64,000 bases of DNA. Source: Parvibaculum sp. (lineage in GTDB: Bacteria > Pseudomonadota > Alphaproteobacteria > Parvibaculales > Parvibaculaceae). Positions 58,374-64,000 of this stretch are shown one piece after another. A program made the translations under genes and the position numbers. The notes beneath the pieces were generated by a model. It worked only from the letters and a program-made list of their open reading frames with translations. It was not told the DNA's origin and did no database searches. The DNA is taken from positions 124,001 to 188,000 of the forward strand of contig NZ_JAUSBV010000010.1 in NCBI RefSeq assembly GCF_030651915.1, read 5' to 3'. How positions within the stretch are numbered: position 1 is the first letter of the stretch; the number at the start of each line of letters is the position of its first letter.

Positions 58374-58423
58374 AAATGACCCGAGCGGTGGTCGCGCGCC
58401 GGCGCGGGCAGGATTTGCGGGGC

Positions 58424-58445
58424 GGGGATAAGCGCACTTATCCCC
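58424..58445. terminator. hairpin between convergent genes
   Basis: GGGGATAAG (58424-58432) pairs with CTTATCCCC (58437-58445) around CGCA. It is 5 bases beyond the DUF2842 stop. No T-run follows, so it may act as a weak bidirectional terminator or RNA end. Confidence 0.5.
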
Positions 58446-58449
58446 GGTT

Positions 58450-58665
58450 TCAGGCCGGATCGGGCCGGACCATCCAGACGATCAGATATTTCGCAGGGAA
58501 CGCCCAGGCGACGCCGGCGATCAGATAATAGAAAAACTGCATCCAGCCGCTCTCCGACAGGTGGCCGCTGACCGCAATCGTCATCACCAGGAATGAATAG
58601 AGCGTCAGGCCGATCAACAGGATGATCGTGCCGAGCAGTTTTCGTGTGCGGATGCCGAGACGCAT
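58450..58665 (-). CDS. DUF2842 small membrane protein
   Basis: A 71-residue protein with two membrane helices: RKLLGTIILLIGLTLYSFLVM and WMQFFYYLIAGVAWAFPAKYLIVWM. This matches DUF2842, an alphaproteobacterial family of unknown function, often found beside ctaA/COX15. It is divergent from the heme A synthase gene across 141 bases. Confidence 0.85.
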   Translation of the reverse strand: MRLGIRTRKLLGTIILLIGLTLYSFLVMTIAVSGHLSESGWMQFFYYLIAGVAWAFPAKYLIVWMVRPDPA

Positions 58666-58806
58666 GGGGAAACTCCGGATGATGCCGCGCGGGTGCCGTG
58701 CCCCCGAATTAGAGCATTCGACCGGCTCTGCCTAGAGTAGCGCGGCGAGCTGTCGCGGCCGATGCGGACTAGGCGCGGGGCGCGGCGCGGTCTATTTCTA
58801 GGCGTC

Positions 58807-59841
58807 ATGAGCCTTCTTTCCCGCATCAATGCCGCCGAGCGAAGCCAGGCCGACCATCGCGCCATCGCGATCTGGCTCGCATGCGTCGCCGCGCTCGTCT
58901 TCATCATGGTGGTGGTGGGCGGGCTGACGCGGCTGACCGAGAGCGGGCTGTCGATCACCGAATGGAAACCCGTCACCGGCGCGCTGCCGCCGATGAGCGA
59001 GGAACACTGGCAGGCCGAGTTCGATCTCTACCGCCAGATCCCGCAATACCAGTTGATCAACAAGGGCATGTCGCTTGCCGAATTCAAGACGATCTACTGG
59101 TGGGAATGGAGCCACCGTTTTCTCGGCCGGCTGATCGGCCTGGCCTTCTTCGTGCCCTTCGTCTGGTTCCTGGTCCGGCGACGCGTCGAGCGGGCGCTGG
59201 TGCCGCGGCTGGTCTTCCTGTTCGTGCTGGGCGGCATGCAGGGCGTGCTCGGCTGGTGGATGGTGATGAGCGGGCTGACCGAGCGCACCGAGGTCAGCCA
59301 GTACCGGCTGGCGGCGCATCTCGGTCTGGCGACGCTGATCTATATGGCGCTGGTCTGGACCGTGCTCGACCTGATGCGCGGCAAGGCGACACGGGCGCTT
59401 GACGGCATCGCCAAGGCGGCGCTGGCGCTTGTCATATTCGTCTTTCTGCAGACGATCCTCGGCGCTTTCGTCGCCGGCTTGCGGGCCGGGGCCGTCTACA
59501 ACACCTGGCCGCTGATGGATGGCGCGTGGCTGCCGGAAGGGCTGATGCGCATATCGCCGCTCTGGCATAATTTTTTCGAGAACCATCTGACCGTGCAGTT
59601 CCAGCACCGGATCGCGGCCTATCTGTTGTTGCTGGCGACGCTCTGGCACTGGTTCGCGGCGCGGCGGACGCCGGCGGCGCAAGGAGCTGCGCTGCTGACG
59701 CTGGCGATTGTTGCGCAGGCGGCGCTCGGTATCTGGACGGTGTTGTGGGCGGTGCCGATCCCGCTCGGCGCGGCGCATCAGGCAGGCGCGCTGATCGTGC
59801 TGACCGTGGCGCTGGCGCATGCGCATCGGTTGATGCGGTAG
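58807..59841 (+). CDS. ctaA: heme A synthase (COX15/CtaA)
   Basis: Oxidises heme O to heme A for aa3-type cytochrome oxidase. The 344-residue protein has about eight helices, a GGLTRLTESGLSITEWKPVTG loop and EFKTIYWWEWSHRFLGR with a heme-ligand His. RLAAHLGLA and QFQHRIAAYLLL plus GAAHQAGALIVL supply the other conserved His residues. This is the long proteobacterial type-2 enzyme. The frame is open from 58762; ATG 58807 is preferred. Confidence 0.94.
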   Translation: MSLLSRINAAERSQADHRAIAIWLACVAALVFIMVVVGGLTRLTESGLSITEWKPVTGALPPMSEEHWQAEFDLYRQIPQYQLINKGMSLAEFKTIYWWEWSHRFLGRLIGLAFFVPFVWFLVRRRVERALVPRLVFLFVLGGMQGVLGWWMVMSGLTERTEVSQYRLAAHLGLATLIYMALVWTVLDLMRGKATRALDGIAKAALALVIFVFLQTILGAFVAGLRAGAVYNTWPLMDGAWLPEGLMRISPLWHNFFENHLTVQFQHRIAAYLLLLATLWHWFAARRTPAAQGAALLTLAIVAQAALGIWTVLWAVPIPLGAAHQAGALIVLTVALAHAHRLMR

Positions 59842-59854
59842 GGGCTGAGTTCCC

Positions 59855-60023
59855 ACCCTCCCCCTGTGGGAGGGTCAAACGGGCGCAGCCCGTTTGGGGA
59901 GGGGTGCTCCGCTGACGGCGAATGGCGCGCTGTCGGTTATGCGCTGAAGTTCCACGCTTACCCCTCCCCGAAATTTCCTTCGCTTGCGCTCAGAAAATTT
60001 CGACCCTCCCTCAGGGGGAGGGT
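59855..60023. repeat. palindromic intergenic repeats in opposite orientation
   Basis: Two copies of an ACCCTCCC/GGGAGGGT hairpin lie at 59855-59875 and 60003-60023. Between them are CAAACGGGC/GCCCGTTTG (59876-59896) and CGAAATTT/AAATTTCG (59970-60002). The modules fill the gap between ctaA and the metY remnant and resemble interspersed intergenic repeats. Confidence 0.65.
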
Positions 60024-60035
60024 GGGAAGAGTTCT

Positions 60036-60371
60036 CTACGCTCCCAGCGCCTGGTCGAGGTCGGCGATGATGTCGGCGGGGTCTTCGATGCCGACCGAGA
60101 GGCGGACGACGTCGGGGCCGGCGCCGGCGGCTTTCTGCTGATCCTCCGTCAACTGACGATGGGTCGTCGAGGAGGGATGGATGATCAGGCTGCGGGTGTC
60201 GCCGACATTGGCGAGGTGGCTCAAGAGTTCGACCTTGCCGACAAGCTTGACGCCCGCCTCATAGCCGCCCTTGACGCCGAAGGTGAAAACGGCGCCGGCG
60301 CCTTTCGGCGAATATTTCTTCATCAGCTTGTTGAAGGGATCGCTGTCGAGGCCGGCATAGGAGACCCAGGA
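60036..60371 (-). pseudogene. metY: O-acetylhomoserine aminocarboxypropyltransferase, C-terminal remnant
   Basis: The last 111 codons of MetY remain: SWVSYAGLDSDPFNKL, KKYSPKGAGAVFTFGVKGGYEAG, LLSHLANVGDTRSLIIHPSSTTHRQLT and AGAGPDVVRLSVGIEDPADIIADL. The frame meets a TGA codon (60372-60374) exactly where homology should continue, so about three quarters of the usual 430 residues are missing, including the PLP lysine. It cannot be active. Inference: a rearrangement joined this remnant to the operon on its right. An ATG at 60323 could start a 95-residue fragment. Confidence 0.8.
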
Positions 60372-60486
60372 TCAACCTCTGTTCAAGCGCACCGGTGATC
60401 TTCCCGAGCGCGCTTTGCCGCCACGCCGAATGTGCGGGCGGCAACGCATCGACATCGTAGAGGCTATCCGAGACCTCTTCCGTCAC
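60259..60486 (-). pseudogene. truncated last gene of the accessory operon
   Basis: A GTG at 60486 overlaps the cysteine desulfurase stop (GTGA), as expected for the next gene of the operon. The first 38 codons (VTEEVSDSLYDVDALPP, then AHSAWRQSALGKITGALEQR) read like real protein; then the frame enters the metY remnant in the wrong phase and stops at 60259. The family is not recognised. It supports the junction at about 60372 cutting genes on both sides. Confidence 0.55.
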
Positions 60487-61625
60487 GCTTTCGCACCTGT
60501 ACCGGTCGAAGTGAGCACTTCGGCAAGGCCGGAGACGGTTGCGTCCACGTCCGCCTGAGTCGTGCTCCGACCAAGGCTGAAGCGGATCGCGCCCATACCG
60601 ACCTCGGGCGTAACGCCCATGGCTTCCAGGACGGGTGACAACTCGATCCGCCCAGCATGGCAGGCGGAGCCGGTCGAAGCAGCGATCTCCGGAACGGCGG
60701 CGAGAATCTCCGCCCCGACCCGCCCAACGAAGGAAACGTTGAGGGTGTTCGGTAGCCGGAGCTCGGCATGGCCGTTGAGGACGACGCCGTCGCCGAACCG
60801 GTCCTTCAACATCTGCCAGAAACGGTCTCGCAGGTCGCGGGCGTCGCTCATAGGCGCGAGGTCGCCTGCAAGGACGCAAGCCTTTCCGAGGGCGGCGGTG
60901 AGCAATGCGCTTTCAGTTCCGGCCCGCCGGCCGCCCTCGTGGCCTGCGCCATGAATGAGTGGTTCGAGCTGCACGCCGTCTCGGATGTAAAGCGCGCCAA
61001 CGCCCTTCGGTGCATAGAGCTTGTGTCCGGCAATCGTGAGCAGATCGACGCCGAGATCGTTGACGCGGGTCGAGATCTTGCCGACCGACTGAGCCGCATC
61101 CGTATGGAACGGGATTCCGTGCTCGCGGGCGATTGCCGCGCAGTCCTCGACCGGCTGAATCGTCCCGACCTCGTTGTTGGCGTGCATGATGCTGATCAGG
61201 ACGGTATCCGTAGTGATCGCCCGTCGGATGTCGTCGGGATCGACGAGCCCCGTGCCATCCACCGGCAGCCAGATCACATGCGCCCCAAGGCGTTCCAGGA
61301 AACGCAGCGGGGCGACGATTGCCGGATGCTCCACGCGGGTCGTGATGAAATGCGGGTGCGGGCGCTTACTCTTATAGAAGATGCCCTTCAGGGCGAGGTT
61401 GTTGGCTTCGCTGCCCCCGCTGGTGAACACCACCTCGCCCGCCGCGCAGCCGAGGAGTTCCGCAACCTGGCTTCGGGCGCTCTCGACCAACTCGCGGGCG
61501 GGGCTGCCGGCCCAGTGCTCGCTCGATGGATTGCCGAAGGCATCTTCCATAGCCTCGCGCATAACCGCCGAGACCTCCGGTGCGATCGGCGTGCTGGCGT
61601 TGTGGTCGAGATAGATGCGCCGCAT
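60483..61625 (-). CDS. cysteine desulfurase, NifS/IscS family
   Basis: A PLP enzyme releasing sulfur from cysteine as an enzyme-bound persulfide. The 380-residue protein has YLDHNASTPIAPEV, TSGGSEANNLALKG, the PLP Lys in TIAGHKLYAPKGVGALY and the catalytic Cys322 in STGSACHAGR. No IscU or SUF genes are near, so a dedicated sulfur-transfer role with the adjacent DsrE protein is likely. The ATG lies 3 bases after the dsrE-like gene stop. Confidence 0.9.
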   Translation of the reverse strand: MRRIYLDHNASTPIAPEVSAVMREAMEDAFGNPSSEHWAGSPARELVESARSQVAELLGCAAGEVVFTSGGSEANNLALKGIFYKSKRPHPHFITTRVEHPAIVAPLRFLERLGAHVIWLPVDGTGLVDPDDIRRAITTDTVLISIMHANNEVGTIQPVEDCAAIAREHGIPFHTDAAQSVGKISTRVNDLGVDLLTIAGHKLYAPKGVGALYIRDGVQLEPLIHGAGHEGGRRAGTESALLTAALGKACVLAGDLAPMSDARDLRDRFWQMLKDRFGDGVVLNGHAELRLPNTLNVSFVGRVGAEILAAVPEIAASTGSACHAGRIELSPVLEAMGVTPEVGMGAIRFSLGRSTTQADVDATVSGLAEVLTSTGTGAKA

Positions 61626-61628
61626 GGC

Positions 61629-61982
61629 TTAGAATACCAGCACCTTATCGGCGCTCGCGGTGGCCTCGGCGAGTTCGTCCATCGTGCGGCGTGTCGCCCC
61701 CGGCATGACGTCGTCTTCGGTCATGCCACGTGCGTCCATGCAGGTTCCGCAGAGCAGGACGCGGCCCTTGCCCGTCAGGACACGTTTCAACATGCGCTCG
61801 ACATTGTAATAGCCGTCCGGGGTCTTCTGTCCCTTGCGGGCGCTGACAACAGCGTCGGCCATCAGGAACACGGTGATCTCGGTCCCGCTGTCGCGCTTCA
61901 GCAGAGTATGGGCGAGCCGTAGCGCGTTGTAGACGCGCTCGGTGCCGTAGGGCGGGTCGTTCAGAATGAATAGGGCATGCAT
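61629..61982 (-). CDS. DsrE family protein
   Basis: A 117-residue protein of the DsrE/DsrF-like fold: HALFILNDPPYGTERVYNALRLAHTLLK at the start and a Cys motif LLCGTCMDARGM in the second half. DsrE proteins pass persulfide sulfur between carriers. It lies between the SHOCT gene and the cysteine desulfurase, which would be its sulfur donor. AAGG about 11 bases upstream supports ATG 61982. Confidence 0.88.
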   Translation of the reverse strand: MHALFILNDPPYGTERVYNALRLAHTLLKRDSGTEITVFLMADAVVSARKGQKTPDGYYNVERMLKRVLTGKGRVLLCGTCMDARGMTEDDVMPGATRRTMDELAEATASADKVLVF

Positions 61983-62028
61983 GCATCAGCCTTTCTGATT
62001 GCCAGTACTTCGAGGTGCAATCCGGAGT

Positions 62029-62391
62029 TCACTCGTCGAGTGTGCGGCGTCGGTCCTCGAACTCTTCCTTGTCGATTTCGCCGCGTGCGAAGCGCTCCTT
62101 GAGGATATCGAGCGCCGTGCGTCCCGCCTGACCGTGATGAGGTTGATGGACGTCGTGACCCGCCCCGCCGAGCCAGCGCACCAGGAGCACAGCGATCGCG
62201 ATCACGATCGCGAGGACGAGGATCATTAAGAGCGGGCCGAATATCATGCCGTACCAGCCTCCGCCCCAGTCCATCATGTGTGGACCATAGGCACGTCCAT
62301 AGGGCTCCGCCTGCTGGGCCCATGCCAAAGCTGGCGCGAGAGCGATTCCGGCAAGTAGTGCTGCGGCCGATATCGTGCGGGTTATTCTCAT
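62029..62391 (-). CDS. SHOCT domain exported or membrane protein
   Basis: A 120-residue protein: an N-terminal signal-like helix (about 5-25, ending ALAWAQQ), a Gly/His/Met-rich segment (GPHMMDWGGGWYG), a membrane helix (about 45-70), and a C-terminal SHOCT motif DILKERFARGEIDKEEFEDRRRTL. Such small proteins occur often in metal-resistance islands. The ATG at 62391 overlaps the stop of the VTT-rhodanese gene by four bases. Confidence 0.82.
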   Translation of the reverse strand: MRITRTISAAALLAGIALAPALAWAQQAEPYGRAYGPHMMDWGGGWYGMIFGPLLMILVLAIVIAIAVLLVRWLGGAGHDVHQPHHGQAGRTALDILKERFARGEIDKEEFEDRRRTLDE

Positions 62392-63440
62392 GTCTTTTCC
62401 CCTTTCCATGTCTGCTTTGATCGGGATGTTTCGGCGGCCGTTCCGGGATTGCAGGCGTGGCCCATGCCTTCGACGGGGGTCCCTGACCGATTCCATTGCT
62501 CCATGCCGCCGCGCAGGACATGGACATCGCGGAATCCCGCTGACCGTAACGTCGCGGCGGCGGATGCCGAGCGCTTATCGGTCCGGCAGACCAGCGCGAC
62601 CGGATGATCGCGCAGCGTTTCGATCTCGCCCATCCGGTCCCGGATTTCCCCGAGCGGCATGTTCAGCGCGCCGGAGATATGACCAAGCGGACCGACGAAC
62701 TCGTCAGGCTCACGCACGTCGATTAGCGTAATCCCGTTCGTCGCGAGTCGGTTTTCCAGCGTACTCACATCGATCCACCGCGAGCCGGTATCGCCGCGAA
62801 GCCGGCGCACCAAGCGCGGCAGGAAGGCGATGGCCGCGAGTAGTCCGAGCGCCATCAGCCCGTAGCGGATCGCAGAGGCATCTCCGGCCAGTGCTTCGCG
62901 TCCGGCGTGGCCGAGCCACGTATAGGCGATGGCGCCTGGCGCCATGGCGATGAACGAGGTCGCGACGTAGGAAAGGAGCCCGATGCGGGTGAGGCCGAGC
63001 GCGTAATTGGTCAGGTTGAAAGGGAACAGCGGAACCAGTCGCACGAAGGCCACGAAGCGCCAGCCCTCCGCCTCGACACCCTCGATGAGTCGCTTCAAGC
63101 GCCCGCCGGTCCGGCGCGCCACCCACTTACCCGCAAGATAACGTGCGACAAGAAAGGCCAGGGTCGCGCCGATCGTGGCACCTGCGAGATTGAGGAGCGC
63201 ACCCCAGACAGGCCCGAACAGCGCGCCGCCGGCGAGCGCGAAGAGTGCGCCCGGCAGGAACGCGACGGTGCCCACCGTATAGAGCGCCAGATAGACGAGC
63301 GGGGCCAGAAGACCGAACCCGGCCAGCCATACTTCGACGGCTTCCACATCCAGTTGGTCCCGGTACAGGAGGGTCGCCGTGATTGCGGCTGCCACGGCGA
63401 CGGCAAGGGCGGCGCGCAGTAGAATGCGGCGCGAATTCAT
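62388..63440 (-). CDS. VTT (TVP38/TMEM64) domain fused to rhodanese
   Basis: A 350-residue protein. The N-terminal part (about 1-225) is a TVP38/TMEM64 membrane domain with GALFALAGGALFGPVWGALLNLAGATIGATLAFLVARYLAG and VPLFPFNLTNYALGL. The C-terminal part (about 235-345) is a rhodanese domain with Cys285 in LVCRTDKRSASAAATLRSAGF. Rhodaneses carry sulfane sulfur, which fits the DsrE and cysteine desulfurase genes downstream. It overlaps the next upstream gene and the SHOCT gene by four bases each. Confidence 0.9.
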   Translation of the reverse strand: MNSRRILLRAALAVAVAAAITATLLYRDQLDVEAVEVWLAGFGLLAPLVYLALYTVGTVAFLPGALFALAGGALFGPVWGALLNLAGATIGATLAFLVARYLAGKWVARRTGGRLKRLIEGVEAEGWRFVAFVRLVPLFPFNLTNYALGLTRIGLLSYVATSFIAMAPGAIAYTWLGHAGREALAGDASAIRYGLMALGLLAAIAFLPRLVRRLRGDTGSRWIDVSTLENRLATNGITLIDVREPDEFVGPLGHISGALNMPLGEIRDRMGEIETLRDHPVALVCRTDKRSASAAATLRSAGFRDVHVLRGGMEQWNRSGTPVEGMGHACNPGTAAETSRSKQTWKGEKT

Positions 63441-64000
63441 CGCTCTTCCTCCCGACGTTCTCTATTGATCGCGTAGCCGCTGGCTGGGCCGCGCAGCGGT
63501 TGAACAAGCATCCGGTCGAGCCAGAGGTCGCGTAGCGTGCGAAACTGCTCGATGCCGATGGTCATACCGTCATGCCCTTTGCGTGGCTGCGCCCGGTAGG
63601 TGCCGAGAAGCCGGTCCCACCAGGGCAGGTTGAAACCAAAATTGGAGTTGGTTTCGCTCGGCAGGATCGAGTGATGCACGCGATGCATGTCCGGGGTTAC
63701 CACGAACAGCCGCAAAATGCGGTCGATCCGCTCTGGGATGTGAATGTTAGCGTGGTTGAACATAGAGGTCGCGTTGAGCAGCACCTCGAAGACGAGCACG
63801 GCGACCGCAGGCGGGCCGAGGACGACAACGACCGCGAGCTTGATGACCATGGAAAGCAGGATTTCGACGGGGTGGAAGCGCAGGCCAGTGGAGACGTCGA
63901 ACTCCAGATCGGCGTGGTGCATGCGGTGCAGCCGCCAAAGCGCAGGCACGGCGTGAAACATCACGTGCTGCAAGTAGATGGCGAGATCGAGCGCCAGGAC
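63437..64000 (-). CDS. sterol desaturase / fatty acid hydroxylase superfamily protein, C-terminal part
   Basis: At least 187 residues; the frame is open to the window end. The di-iron histidine clusters LHRMHH, NHANIH and MHRVHHS, spaced as in this superfamily, are visible, with membrane segments between them. Members hydroxylate or desaturate lipids. The N-terminal part and its first His cluster are outside the window. It is the first visible gene of the overlapped minus-strand operon. Confidence 0.85.
   Translation of the reverse strand, partial: VLALDLAIYLQHVMFHAVPALWRLHRMHHADLEFDVSTGLRFHPVEILLSMVIKLAVVVVLGPPAVAVLVFEVLLNATSMFNHANIHIPERIDRILRLFVVTPDMHRVHHSILPSETNSNFGFNLPWWDRLLGTYRAQPRKGHDGMTIGIEQFRTLRDLWLDRMLVQPLRGPASGYAINRERREEER

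Noticed and set aside
60259-60879. A 206-codon minus-strand frame across the metY join
   Set aside because: Its upstream part is an out-of-frame reading of the cysteine desulfurase gene; only the stretch from the GTG at 60486 is plausible.

Overview
This window looks like a chromosomal segment of a GC-rich alphaproteobacterium, probably Hyphomicrobiales or a Parvibaculum-like lineage. The main support is gene order: folK-rpoZ-rsh-pyrE-pdxJ-acpS-lepB-rnc-era, then nrdR-ribD-ribE-ribB-ribH-nusB-thiL, then DUF177-plsX-fabH-ihfA-merR. Family details agree: an aspartate-type HemB, a bifunctional Rsh, a MucR/Ros regulator, and an LdtR-type MarR regulator with an L,D-transpeptidase nearby. The genus cannot be fixed from the sequence alone.

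Layout. 1-8 kb is a housekeeping run on the plus strand (folate, transcription, stringent response, pyrimidine, vitamin B6, ACP priming, signal peptidase, RNase III, Era). 8-12 kb is a minus-strand block with an MFS permease, a small unknown protein and three SAM-dependent enzymes. 12-16 kb holds a DksA-like protein, recO and parC, separated by palindromic repeats. 16-25 kb is mostly minus strand: a TRAP 2-oxoacid-type transporter, Bpt, an SLC13-type permease, an RDD protein and the motAB stator. 25-31 kb has a flavin reductase, a MarR regulator, an unusual ExbB-ExbD-ExbD-TonB-like module and an oxidoreductase/ornithine decarboxylase pair. 31-36 kb carries a TetR regulator, hemB and three valine-catabolism genes. 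36-42 kb has LdtR, an LdtP-like transpeptidase, a phosphodiesterase, hemA and mucR. 42-53 kb is glyA, nrdR, the riboflavin operon, nusB, thiL, a proton-pumping pyrophosphatase and a KefB-type antiporter. 53-60 kb is bamE, a cytochrome bc1 chaperone, phospholipid/fatty-acid initiation genes, ihfA, a MerR regulator, tRNA-Pro and heme A synthase.

At about 60.37 kb the conserved chromosome stops inside metY, of which only the C-terminal part remains. A tightly overlapped minus-strand accessory operon begins there: cysteine desulfurase, DsrE, SHOCT protein, VTT-rhodanese fusion and a fatty acid hydroxylase family protein. It runs off the window end, and its last gene is also cut at the same junction. 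This is the clearest sign of gene transfer or rearrangement in the window.

Items most worth a second look are: the Exb/Tol-like module, in which one ExbD has Asn in place of the essential Asp and the TonB-like partner has a cysteine-rich C-terminal domain; the metY junction and its sulfur-handling operon; a 27-residue membrane protein gene after tRNA-Pro; two copies of a three-unit CTGTCA repeat with 11-bp period; and a 16-bp perfect inverted repeat beside a MarR gene. No insertion sequence, prophage, CRISPR array or rRNA was seen.
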